Of a stretch of DNA of 32,149 bases, positions 1 to 6,775 are shown piece by piece (the stretch's first letter is position 1; each line of letters starts with the position of its first letter). Below the pieces are notes generated by a model, which was not told the origin of the DNA, did no database searches, and saw only the letters and a program-made list of their open reading frames with translations. The stretch is from positions 1-32,149 of the forward strand of contig MGQQ01000054.1 in the NCBI GenBank assembly GCA_001798855.1, read 5' to 3'. The position numbers and the translations under genes are program-made. Source of the DNA: Deltaproteobacteria bacterium RBG_16_49_23. Its GTDB lineage: Bacteria > Desulfobacterota > BSN033 > UBA1163.

Positions 1-1
1 T

Positions 2-367
2 CTTTACCGAAAAGCGGGTCTGGGGGAGTTTCATCTCTCTAAAATTCGGTCAGAAGAAGTGAAACGAATGATGAGACGGGTTGAATGTGTGACGGACCCC
101 GATCTGGAGAAGGCCTTCCCAAAGCAGTGGTGCGCAACCGCTGAAATCTTAACAAAAGATGGAAAGAGATATTTCACAAAAGTTGAATATTGTAAGGGTG
201 ATCCTGAAAATCCTCTTTCCTGGGATGAAGTGATCGAAAAATTTAACGATTTGAGTGGTCGGGTTTTAACGAGGGAAAGGCGCTTAAAAATTGTGGATCA
301 GGTGAAGAACTTTGAGAAGATTCAAAACCTCCAAAAGTGGTCCCCCCTTCTTTTACGAAATCGGTAG
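2..367 (+). CDS. MmgE/PrpD family protein, C-terminal part (5' end outside window)
   Basis: The frame is open from the first bases of the window, so this is the 3' end of a longer gene and the GTG at 59 is not the true start. The visible ~121 residues match the C-terminal region of MmgE/PrpD proteins (2-methylcitrate dehydratase and relatives, usually ~450 aa). They include the strand-rich segment ending in KDGKRYFTKVEYCKGDPENP, followed by LSWDEVIEKF and a closing helix. The family covers dehydratases and isomerases of small carboxylic acids, including cis-aconitate decarboxylase-like enzymes, so the substrate cannot be named. The catalytic N-terminal domain is not in view. The gene converges on the hcrA-like gene, with 41 bp between the stop codons and no clear terminator hairpin. 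Confidence 0.85.
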   Translation, partial: LYRKAGLGEFHLSKIRSEEVKRMMRRVECVTDPDLEKAFPKQWCATAEILTKDGKRYFTKVEYCKGDPENPLSWDEVIEKFNDLSGRVLTRERRLKIVDQVKNFEKIQNLQKWSPLLLRNR

Positions 368-408
368 AAATCCATCCCCCAAACCTTCATGGGATGAGGT
401 TTATTTGG

Positions 409-2688
409 TTATTGTTGCCCCTTTTGACTCAGCGCCTCCAACACCTTATCCGGCGTGACAGGGAGGCTCTTAAACCTTACGCCAATAGCATCATAGATGG
501 CATTGATGATAGCGGGAGCCGGCGCCAATTGGGTTCCTTCGCCCGACTCTTTTGCGCCGAAAGGCCCTTCGGGATCGTCCGTCTCAACCTCGACTGAGGT
601 GATCGATGGGACTTCCATCGCCGTCGGGATCCCGTAATCCAGAAAAGAAGGATTGAGGACCTGTCCTTTCTCCGTGATCACATCTTCATAAAGGGCCTGG
701 CCCATTCCTCCGACGACTGAGCCTTCGAGCTGGCCTTCCACCAGCATGGGATTGATTGCCCTTCCGCAATCATGGCTTGCCACCATCTTCAATACCTTGA
801 TCTTTCCCGTTTGGGTATCCACTTCCACTTCCGCCGCCTGGGTCATGAAGGAATAGGCAGGAGAAAAATTACCATCTTCTTTGAGAAGAGTGGTGGGCTC
901 TTTGGCCGGGGGAAAATAAGAGCCAAGACCGATGATAGGCATGGGTCGGTCAGAATATTGATAGACTTTAATCGCCTCCAGAAAATGCATCTTCCTTTCG
1001 GGATTTCCTTTAATATAGATCCGGCCATCCTTGGCCTCTAATTCGTTGACATTGGCTTCCAGTTTTTCGGCGACTGCTTCAAAGAGCTTCTCTCTGGCAT
1101 CGCGAGCAGCCATCCTGGCGGCATTTCCGGCTCTCAAGGTGACGCCGCTTCCAAATGTTCCCGGATCGAGAGGCGTGATCTCCGTATCCGCTGCGGTGAT
1201 GCGGATGCTGTCAAGAGAGACGCCCAGCTCTTCTGCAGTGATCTGGGAGATGACGGTTTCAGCGCCCTGCCCGATATCAGCGGCGCCCGTGAGAAGGGTG
1301 ATGGAGCCATCCCGCTCGATCTTGACCACAGCGCCCGAAGAGATATGGCTCATATTGGAGACTCCGCTCGGAAAACTGGCTCCAGCCATGCCCACGCCTC
1401 TGCCAAAAGGAAGCTTGCCATGTTTCTCTTTCCAGTTGATTCCCTCAGCGGCTTTGATCAAGGTATCATGGAAGCCGCAACTCTGGACCAGTAATTTTGC
1501 AGGGTGAGGCTCTCCGGCATGGAAAGCATTCTTGAGCCGGAGTTCCAGCGGATCGATCCCCATCTTCTCAGCGATGATGTCCAATTGATTTTCCACAGCA
1601 AACCGAACCTGGGGAATCCCGTGTCCTCTCATTGCTCCTCCGACAGGTTTGTTCGTATAGACATGGCAGCCTTCAAAGAGGAGATTTTCGAGGCGGTAGG
1701 GGAGCATGATGAAATAACAGGCAAGGGTGATCATCAGAGGGGCGGTGCTGTTATAGGCGCCTCCATCAGCGATGGCCCTGAACTGCTGGGCGTTAATCGT
1801 CCCGTCTTTCTTCATTCCTGTCTTGAGATGGATATGAAAAGGGTGTCTCTGTCTCGTGGAGGTGAAGACCTCTTCGCGGTCATAAACAAACTTAACAGGT
1901 TTCTTTGTCCTCATCGAGAAGAAAGCGGCACAGAAGTCCTTCGCATAGAGGTCGATCTTCTGGCCAAATCCGCCTCCCACTTTCGGTTTGATGATCCGGA
2001 CCCTGCTCTCGGGGAGATCGAGTGTGGCGGCAAGATTTCTTCTGAGAAAAAAAGGAATCTGCGTGGAAGACCAGAGGGTAACTTTACCGGAATGGTCCAC
2101 CATCGCCAGTGCAGCCTGAGGTTCGATAGGAGCATGATTGATCGCCTGGGTTTTGAAGTCGTCTTCAAAGACAAAATCCGATGCTAAAAATGCTCTCTCA
2201 ACATCCCCGAACTCTTTCCGGATCGTAGCGCTCACATTATTAGGCACTTCATCGTGAATGACAGGCGCTCCGGGCTTCATCGCCTCTAAGGGATCAAAAA
2301 CAGCGGGGAGGACCTCATAATCAACCCGAATCCTGGAGGCCGCCTCTTCTGCCGCATCGATTGAGGTGGCTACGACGGCGGCGACTTCATCCCCGATGTA
2401 ACGGACTTTATCGATCGCCAGTGCATATTCATCCTTTGCCATTGGAACGATGCCATACTTTTTCTTCGGAATATCCCTTCCACTGATGGCTCCCCGGATC
2501 CCTTTAACTTTTAAGGCTCCGGTCAGATCGACATGGAGGATCTTTGCATGGGGATGGGGGTTTCGCAGAATTTTCCCGAAGAGCATTCCAGGAAGAGAAA
2601 GGTCATCCGTATATCTCGCCTGGCCGGTTGCCTTCTCCAGGGCATCAAGCATGGGTTCACGCTTGCCGACAACATTGAATTTATTCAT
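409..2688 (-). CDS. hcrA: 4-hydroxybenzoyl-CoA reductase-type enzyme, molybdopterin (alpha) subunit
   Basis: Large Mo-cofactor subunit (759 aa) of the xanthine oxidase family. Residues ~15-125 form the aldehyde oxidase/xanthine dehydrogenase a/b hammerhead domain, and the rest is the cofactor-binding domain. Visible landmarks are GGGFGQK (~238-244), a GGAMRGHG loop and GAKESGEG near 711-718; E717 aligns with the catalytic glutamate of the family. The length fits HcrA of 4-hydroxybenzoyl-CoA reductase. That enzyme removes the phenolic hydroxyl group of 4-hydroxybenzoyl-CoA to give benzoyl-CoA, using reduced ferredoxin. The specific family call rests mainly on the partner subunit at 3648-4625. 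The ATG is preceded by a good CGGAGG site. The gene lies downstream of hcrB and hcrC but is separated from hcrC by 377 bp of repeats. Substrate specificity is an inference; other aryl-CoA or hydroxylated substrates are possible. Confidence 0.85.
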   Translation of the reverse strand: MNKFNVVGKREPMLDALEKATGQARYTDDLSLPGMLFGKILRNPHPHAKILHVDLTGALKVKGIRGAISGRDIPKKKYGIVPMAKDEYALAIDKVRYIGDEVAAVVATSIDAAEEAASRIRVDYEVLPAVFDPLEAMKPGAPVIHDEVPNNVSATIRKEFGDVERAFLASDFVFEDDFKTQAINHAPIEPQAALAMVDHSGKVTLWSSTQIPFFLRRNLAATLDLPESRVRIIKPKVGGGFGQKIDLYAKDFCAAFFSMRTKKPVKFVYDREEVFTSTRQRHPFHIHLKTGMKKDGTINAQQFRAIADGGAYNSTAPLMITLACYFIMLPYRLENLLFEGCHVYTNKPVGGAMRGHGIPQVRFAVENQLDIIAEKMGIDPLELRLKNAFHAGEPHPAKLLVQSCGFHDTLIKAAEGINWKEKHGKLPFGRGVGMAGASFPSGVSNMSHISSGAVVKIERDGSITLLTGAADIGQGAETVISQITAEELGVSLDSIRITAADTEITPLDPGTFGSGVTLRAGNAARMAARDAREKLFEAVAEKLEANVNELEAKDGRIYIKGNPERKMHFLEAIKVYQYSDRPMPIIGLGSYFPPAKEPTTLLKEDGNFSPAYSFMTQAAEVEVDTQTGKIKVLKMVASHDCGRAINPMLVEGQLEGSVVGGMGQALYEDVITEKGQVLNPSFLDYGIPTAMEVPSITSVEVETDDPEGPFGAKESGEGTQLAPAPAIINAIYDAIGVRFKSLPVTPDKVLEALSQKGQQ

Positions 2689-2730
2689 GGAAACCTCCGA
2701 TGTGCGACCTAATCAAAACCTATATTCTTA

Positions 2731-2797
2731 CCCTCCCTTGATAGGAGGCCACCCGATCTGTTTCCCCTCCCTTGATGGGAGGGGTTAGGGGAGGGTG
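2731..2797. repeat. GC-rich palindromic repeat cluster
   Basis: Two imperfect palindromes of the CCCTCCCTTGAT(G/A)GGAGG type lie in tandem (second at 2764-2784, arms CCCCTCCC/GGGAGGGG), followed by GGGGAGGG. They belong to the same loose family as the repeats at 3546, 6151, 11125 and 21053. They lie in the 377-bp gap between the hcrC-like and hcrA-like genes, directly upstream of the hcrA Shine-Dalgarno. No protein-coding potential is seen. Confidence 0.7.
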
Positions 2798-2864
2798 GAC
2801 GAACATATATCACTTATTACTTCAAATACCCCTTCTGTACTTTTTAGAACTTCATTATTCGTAT

Positions 2865-2997
2865 CAATTTAGCTTTTTGAAATCCTCTTATAAAATCCCT
2901 CCCAACCTCCCTTTGCCAAAGGGAGGGGTAAGATTTCCCCCTTTTGACAAAGGGGGATGAAGGGGGATTAGATCAGTTTTTTCAAAGCACTAAATTG
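2865..2997. mobile_element. MITE-like element with 18-bp terminal inverted repeats
   Basis: The left end CAATTTAGCTTTTTGAAA (2865-2882) is the inverted match, with a few mismatches, of the right end TTTCAAAGCACTAAATTG (2980-2997). Inside are two palindromes: arms CCTCCCTTTG/CAAAGGGAGG at 2906-2928 and arms CCCCCTTTTG/CAAAGGGGG at 2937-2956. Related ends occur at 4800-4817, 18394-18412 and 20342/20486. The element is far too small to encode a transposase, so it would need one supplied elsewhere, or it may be an old REP-like array. It sits between hcrC and hcrA and accounts for much of the unusually long gap in that operon. Confidence 0.6.
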
Positions 2998-3065
2998 TTA
3001 CCATTATTCCAAAACCTCAGCACTTTTAATCCTTCCTTCGTTAGGGTGAGCGCATTCAGTTGCCT

Positions 3066-3530
3066 TTATGTCTTTTCAGCCACTGACCGTACCGCCTCCA
3101 CAATCTTTACATAACCTGTGCAGCGGCAGAGGTTTCCGGATATCGCTTTCTTCACCTCTTCCTCCGATGGATGGGGATTTTCATCGAGGAATGCCCTGGC
3201 AGTAAGGATCATCCCGGGCGTGCAGAATCCGCACTGGATGGCGCCCTTCTCGGCAAAGGCTTTTTGAAGGGGGTGGAGTTCTCCATCTTTTGCCAGACCT
3301 TCGATCGTCGTAATCGTCTTTCCCTGAACATCCACGGCGAGGGTCAAACAGGAGAGATGAGGCTTGTCATTAATGAGGACGGTGCAGGCGCCGCAGGCGC
3401 CCAGATCACATCCCCGTTTCGTTCCTGTCAATCCCAGATTTTCCCTCAACACCTCAAGGAGGGTCTTGTGGATTTCGGTGAGCACCTCATAATCTTCGCC
3501 ATTGACATGAAGCTTGATGATATGTTTCAT
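3066..3530 (-). CDS. hcrC: 4-hydroxybenzoyl-CoA reductase-type enzyme, 2x[2Fe-2S] (gamma) subunit
   Basis: Small iron-sulfur subunit (154 aa) of a xanthine oxidase family enzyme. The N-terminal plant-ferredoxin-like domain carries C41, C46, C49 and C61 (CDLGACGACT...). The C-terminal helical domain carries C100, C103, C135 and C137 (QCGFCTPGM, GNLCRCTGY). Together these bind the two [2Fe-2S] clusters that pass electrons between the FAD/4Fe-4S subunit and the molybdenum site. The length matches HcrC and CoxS proteins. It lies 117 bp after hcrB on the same strand, with a 49-nt perfect palindrome between the two genes. An AGGGA site precedes the ATG. Confidence 0.9.
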   Translation of the reverse strand: MKHIIKLHVNGEDYEVLTEIHKTLLEVLRENLGLTGTKRGCDLGACGACTVLINDKPHLSCLTLAVDVQGKTITTIEGLAKDGELHPLQKAFAEKGAIQCGFCTPGMILTARAFLDENPHPSEEEVKKAISGNLCRCTGYVKIVEAVRSVAEKT

Positions 3531-3545
3531 AAAAAGTCCCTTTCC

Positions 3546-3594
3546 CCCCTCACCCCAACCCTCTCCCCTTGGGGGAGAGGGTTGGGGTGAGGGG
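3546..3594. repeat. Perfect 23-bp inverted repeat with 3-nt loop
   Basis: The left arm begins CCCCTCACCCCAACCC and is matched base for base by the right arm ending GGGTTGGGGTGAGGGG, with TTG in the loop. It is an uninterrupted member of the palindrome family that is found interrupted at 4928-4975 and 18252-18307 and domesticated at 11093-11180. It lies in the hcrB-hcrC intergenic gap and would form a very stable hairpin in the operon mRNA. No T-run follows on either strand, so it is not a standard terminator. Confidence 0.85.
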
Positions 3595-3647
3595 AGTGTT
3601 TTGAATTTAGGAAGATAACCCTTGTTGGGATCTAAATTCCGTAATCA

Positions 3648-4625
3648 TCATTTTGCATTCCGCAATTGTTCCAGTGCTTGCTTCAAAAGGATTCCTGCCA
3701 TTTTCCTTTTATAGGCCGGAGAATGGATGGAGGTGCGCATCGGCGAAATTTCTTTCACCGCCTGGTCTGAGATTCTTTCAATCATGGCTTCATCGAAAGA
3801 TATGCCCTTCATCATCTTTTCCGCTAAAACAGCCTCAACCGGCCCTCTGCCCGCCGCACTGAAGACGATCCTTCCATTTTTGACCTGATCCTTTCCATCT
3901 TTTTCGATATGGAGAGCCAGGGAGAGGATGGGAAATTCAAGGGAATCCCTGAACCTCCATTTCAGGTAGAGGGTTTTGCCTGAAGAGGGAGGGATGAGAA
4001 TCTCTCTCAAAATCTCCCCTTTTTTCAGAGAGAGAGGTTTTATTCCGTTATGGGTATAGAGTTTTTTGAGGGGGAGAGAACGTTCCCCTTCGGGGCCAGC
4101 GATCTTCATCTGAGCGTCCAGAGCGATGAGCACAGGAGCCAGATCACCGCAGTAAGCGGAATGGCATTCCTTCGATTTTGGAACCACATAGCAAACCTTC
4201 CCTGCGACTTTGAAGCAGGGAGGTCTCACTCCCCTCCAGAAGGCGGATTGATTATAGAAACGGCAACGATTTCCCTGGCAGAGGTTTCCGCCTAAAGTCC
4301 CCATTGCCTGGTGGGCATAGGCTCCTACCTCCCTGGCGGCCTGGGCCAGAGCAGGGCATCTCTCTTTGATCACAAGCGAGGAAGAAATATCATGAAGGGT
4401 CGCAAGGGCCCCGATTCTCAAACCCTCTTTACCTGCGGCGACGTGGTTGAGTTTAGGGATCGTCTTGAGGTTGATGATCCTTTTTGGCTCGATCACTCTG
4501 TGCTTCATATTGACAAGAAGATCTGTCCCTCCTGCGAGGGCAACAGTCCTTTTATCCGAAGCTAACGTCTTTGAAGCCTGCTTAAGTGTCTTTGGCTCTA
4601 CATATTCAAATTGAGGAAGCCGCAT
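3648..4625 (-). CDS. hcrB: 4-hydroxybenzoyl-CoA reductase-type enzyme, FAD and 4Fe-4S (beta) subunit
   Basis: FAD-binding subunit (325 aa) of the xanthine oxidase/CO dehydrogenase medium-chain family. AGGTDLL (31-37) and GTLGGNLCQG (109-118) are the FAD-binding loops, followed by the CO_deh_flav_C domain. An insertion after the second loop carries C121, C137, C145 and C154. The 16-8-9 spacing is, from memory, the same as that of the four [4Fe-4S] ligands of Thauera HcrB, and the RFYNQSAFWR and CGDLAPVLIALDAQ context is also HcrB-like. Ordinary xanthine dehydrogenase or CoxM subunits lack this loop. This is the best evidence that the operon encodes a low-potential reductase rather than a hydroxylase. 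It is the first gene of the operon; a candidate promoter lies at 4844-4873. Confidence 0.88.
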   Translation of the reverse strand: MRLPQFEYVEPKTLKQASKTLASDKRTVALAGGTDLLVNMKHRVIEPKRIINLKTIPKLNHVAAGKEGLRIGALATLHDISSSLVIKERCPALAQAAREVGAYAHQAMGTLGGNLCQGNRCRFYNQSAFWRGVRPPCFKVAGKVCYVVPKSKECHSAYCGDLAPVLIALDAQMKIAGPEGERSLPLKKLYTHNGIKPLSLKKGEILREILIPPSSGKTLYLKWRFRDSLEFPILSLALHIEKDGKDQVKNGRIVFSAAGRGPVEAVLAEKMMKGISFDEAMIERISDQAVKEISPMRTSIHSPAYKRKMAGILLKQALEQLRNAK

Positions 4626-4690
4626 TTTTTTCTCCTTTTTTCTCTCCCATAACTCCTTTCTTCCTTTGTCAGAAGAGGAGAGAGATTTCT

Positions 4691-4817
4691 CCTCCCTTTA
4701 GCCGCCGGCCCATGTGGCCTCTGGCCCGGAGGGCAAAGGGAGGTGGCCTGCCTGCGCGAAGCCGCTTCGGCGAAGGCAGGGGAGGGATTTGGAAGAGTTA
4801 TCTCAAAGAGCTAAATG
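4691..4817. repeat. Nested palindromic repeats plus a right-hand TIR end
   Basis: Arms CCTCCCTTT (4691-4699) and AAAGGGAGG (4735-4743) are those of the palindrome at 2906 and 18437, but here the 3-nt loop is replaced by 35 nt containing another GC-rich inverted repeat (CCGGCCC...GGCCCGG). Next to it, 4747-4780 is a second imperfect palindrome (GCCTGCCTGCGCGAAGC / GCTTCGGCGAAGGCAGG) related to the one at 18260-18292. At 4800-4817 lies TCTCAAAGAGCTAAATGG, matching the right end of the element at 20342-20486; its partner left end is not visible. Together with the promoter this fills most of the 380-bp gene-free gap. Confidence 0.65.
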
Positions 4818-4843
4818 GATACTCATTATTCAATCGATAGTGA

Positions 4844-4873
4844 ATATTAATGAAGAGGTTACCTCCTTGTCAA
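4844..4873 (-). promoter_or_regulatory. Candidate sigma70 promoter of the hcr-like operon
   Basis: On the minus strand a perfect TTGACA (4868-4873) is followed after 18 bp by TAATAT (4844-4849). Transcription would start near 4837 and give a leader of about 210 nt to hcrB, running through the nested palindromes at 4691-4780. The position, directly outside the repeat cluster, fits. It has not been tested. Confidence 0.5.
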
Positions 4874-4927
4874 GGAAAGCGGCGAAGAGCAAATGGGGGA
4901 ATTTAAAACCGGGTTTACAAATTATTT

Positions 4928-4975
4928 CCCTCTCCCCGGTAGCACAGGCGTGACGCCTGTGGCCACCAGAGAGGG
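4928..4975. repeat. Palindrome interrupted by a second palindrome
   Basis: The outer arms CCCTCTC (4928-4934) and GAGAGGG (4969-4975) belong to the family seen uninterrupted at 3546-3594. The loop instead holds a 19-nt hairpin with arms CACAGGCG/CGCCTGTG (4943-4961). It lies just beyond the 3' end of the CsgG-like gene. No T-run follows the hairpin. Confidence 0.65.
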
Positions 4976-5005
4976 ACGGGGCGAGGGGGGTGCGAAGAGA
5001 CACAA

Positions 5006-6097
5006 TTACCTTGCCGTCGATTTCACCACATCATTGGGACTGAAGTTGCCGCCCTGGACCAATTTCCCGATGGCCGCATCCACACCGAAGAGTTCCGAGA
5101 TCTTCGATATCCCTTTCATCTGGCCTGTGGTCCACCCAAGAGAGATTTTTGTGGCGGGATGAATGATCTCTTTTCCAGGCTCATAAATCTCGAGGGTATC
5201 CCCGATCCGCAGGCCGGAAAGCCTGCCTGCATTGATAAAAAGATTCTCCCCTTCAATCTTCGCAATCGTGGTCGTCCAGTCCAGGTATTCAAGCTGTCTG
5301 AAAAAACCCTCCAGGATTTCCTCCAGCCCAAAATCAATAGCCTTCAGCGCTGCCTTGCTCCGGCTATATTCTCCTGACTCTTTGGTGCCGAAGATGGGGC
5401 TTCTTCCGATAAAGGTTTTAAGCAGATTTCCTGTGGAGGCATCAATGAGACGGATCTCCACCTTTGCCGTAGCGTAGGAGACCTCTTCATCCGATGTCTC
5501 AGAGGTTTTGGAAGAGAGGATGCTTACATCCGTAACTGTCCCAAGAGCAAAGGCCTGGATGCCAAGGGACTGGTGAGCGCGTTTCATCACCGGCAGTTCA
5601 GTCAGACTATCGAACTTAACTCCTTCCCGTTTCAACATCTCTGCAACGACGGCTTTATCCATGATGACCACCCGCTGGGTGGCCTCTAATTTATCCGAAA
5701 ACCTCTTTGCGACTGCCTCTCCGATCTTCTCTTCTTGATAGGTTGTTTTATTATCGAAGTCCAAAATGGCTACCTTCTTTTTAAAGCCCATCTGGAGGAA
5801 AGGAAGTGGGGCGCCGGCAAATGGCCGGGCAGGAGCAGAAGCCATCCTCATTTCCGGCTCTCTCTTCGGAGCAGGTTCAGAAGCAGATTTTTTGGGAGGG
5901 GGAGTATCCGCTCTGGGAGGATTGACTCCCTTGACTGTTCCCATCCCTTCGACTGTCACTGTCTTTCCCTCGGGGAGTTTTTCACCCTTCTTCTCCTCCT
6001 TCTTTCCAATCAGTGGGAGACTGGAGCAGGAGGCCAGAAAAAAAACAGATAGGGTTAAAAAAATGCAAAGATGAAAGAATCTTATTCTTTTAATCAT
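5006..6097 (-). CDS. CsgG/FlgT-like outer-membrane-associated lipoprotein
   Basis: 363-aa lipoprotein: a short basic N-terminus, a hydrophobic stretch and the lipobox FLASC with C24 as the lipidated cysteine. A Pro/Lys-rich linker (~25-105) follows. Residues ~107-255 (KKVAILDFDNKTTYQEEKIG...) resemble the CsgG/TolB-N-like fold of curli-pore and LpoB/FlgO proteins. The C-terminal ~85 residues (IAKIEGENLFINAGRLSGLR, IGDTLEIYEPG) resemble the FlgT C-terminal domain. This predicts an envelope assembly or secretion factor attached to a membrane by lipid. No curli genes are seen nearby. A related N-terminal domain occurs in the protein at 8761-10353. A promoter candidate lies at 6202-6232. The function is inferred from fold only. 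Confidence 0.7.
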   Translation of the reverse strand: MIKRIRFFHLCIFLTLSVFFLASCSSLPLIGKKEEKKGEKLPEGKTVTVEGMGTVKGVNPPRADTPPPKKSASEPAPKREPEMRMASAPARPFAGAPLPFLQMGFKKKVAILDFDNKTTYQEEKIGEAVAKRFSDKLEATQRVVIMDKAVVAEMLKREGVKFDSLTELPVMKRAHQSLGIQAFALGTVTDVSILSSKTSETSDEEVSYATAKVEIRLIDASTGNLLKTFIGRSPIFGTKESGEYSRSKAALKAIDFGLEEILEGFFRQLEYLDWTTTIAKIEGENLFINAGRLSGLRIGDTLEIYEPGKEIIHPATKISLGWTTGQMKGISKISELFGVDAAIGKLVQGGNFSPNDVVKSTAR

Positions 6098-6150
6098 GAT
6101 GACTCCTTATTTTTTTATTCCTCCACACTTCGCAAGTAAGCGCTCACTCT

Positions 6151-6181
6151 TGTCCCTTCCCCCCTTGTGGGAGGAGGGACA
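6151..6181. repeat. Palindromic repeat TGTCCCT...AGGGACA
   Basis: An imperfect inverted repeat (TGTCCCTTCCCCCC / GGGAGGAGGGACA around TTG) of the same CCTCCC-type family as the others. It lies between the promoter candidate at 6202-6232 and the start of the lipoprotein gene, so it would be in the 5' leader. Confidence 0.55.
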
Positions 6182-6201
6182 ATGGAGGGGGAAGTATTGC
6201 T

Positions 6202-6232
6202 GTTATATTACTAATTTTCCAGAAGATGTCAA
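6202..6232 (-). promoter_or_regulatory. Candidate promoter of the CsgG-like lipoprotein gene
   Basis: On the minus strand TTGACA (6227-6232) is followed by TAATAT at 16 bp or TATAAC at 19 bp. It lies ~105-135 bp upstream of the lipoprotein start and just downstream of the stop of the preceding gene. The two possible -10 boxes make the exact start uncertain. Confidence 0.4.
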
Positions 6233-6248
6233 GGCAGGGGAAAATATC

Positions 6249-6674
6249 TCAAATCAAACCGAGACTTTTGAGGATTTCTTTCATATCAGGGTTCTTTAAA
6301 GCGAATTCTTTAATAGCTCTTTCGAGTTTCTCTTCTCTTTCTTCAATATCTCGTGTTCTTCTGATGGCAGGGGCAAGGGCGGATCGTCGGTCCCAGAGGA
6401 CAAATCCAACAAGGGTGAACATTCCGGCGAGAACTACATAAATGAGATTTACGAGGTAATCCATCCGTTTTTCAAGACCATCTATCCTGACGCCGAGCCT
6501 CTTATCCAAATCATCTATCCTTTGATTCAAGGCCTTTTGTCCCTCTTCAAGTCTGATAAGGCGTTCCCTGATATCCAATATATCTTTTTGGGTTTGCGCA
6601 AAGGCTGGATTGAAAGATAAGATCACCCCCATACAGATAAAAATAATTAAGAGAATGAGCTTGTTTTGAATCAT
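6249..6674 (-). CDS. Small exported coiled-coil membrane protein
   Basis: Taken from the ATG at 6674 (MIQNKLILLIIFICMG), which has a GAGAGG-type site upstream and begins a clear signal peptide ending near AFA-Q; a longer frame upstream adds residues that look non-coding. Mature protein: a heptad-rich coiled coil (KDILDIRERLIRLEEGQKAL...RLGVRIDGLEKRMDYL, roughly 27-75 of this start), one membrane segment (LVNLIYVVLAGMFTLVGFVL, ~76-95), then a charged helical tail. Proteins of this type are common in deltaproteobacteria and are usually hypothetical; no function is recognised. It is separated from the porin by a strong bidirectional terminator, so it is a separate unit. Confidence 0.65.
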   Translation of the reverse strand: MIQNKLILLIIFICMGVILSFNPAFAQTQKDILDIRERLIRLEEGQKALNQRIDDLDKRLGVRIDGLEKRMDYLVNLIYVVLAGMFTLVGFVLWDRRSALAPAIRRTRDIEEREEKLERAIKEFALKNPDMKEILKSLGLI

Positions 6675-6730
6675 TCGACCTCTCACCTTCTCTGAAATAA
6701 TGATGCATTGTCCATTAAAAGTCAAGATAA

Positions 6731-6760
6731 AAAAAGGGCGGTCAGATGACCGCCCTTTTT
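6731..6760 (-). terminator. Rho-independent terminator after the porin gene
   Basis: A perfect GGGCGGTC/GACCGCCC stem (6736-6743 with 6748-6755) and AGAT loop is flanked by A- and T-runs, so it can act on both strands. It begins 16 bp past the porin stop codon and would end that transcript. Confidence 0.9.
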
Positions 6761-6775
6761 AGCTACGAGCTTCGG

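Noticed and set aside
1504-2187. A 227-aa plus-strand frame opposite hcrA
   Set aside because: Shadow of the real minus-strand gene: no domain, and the minus frame carries conserved Mo-cofactor motifs. The same reasoning removes the long frames opposite the PBP1A, malQ, porin and dehydrogenase genes.
2731-2956. CRISPR array
   Set aside because: The repeated CCTCCC/GGGAGG units are palindromes of varied length with no equal spacing and no spacers of uniform size. No cas genes are in the window.
3546-3594. Rho-independent terminator in the hcrB-hcrC gap
   Set aside because: The stem is perfect, but there is no T-run on the minus strand after it, and the same palindrome occurs elsewhere as a repeat.
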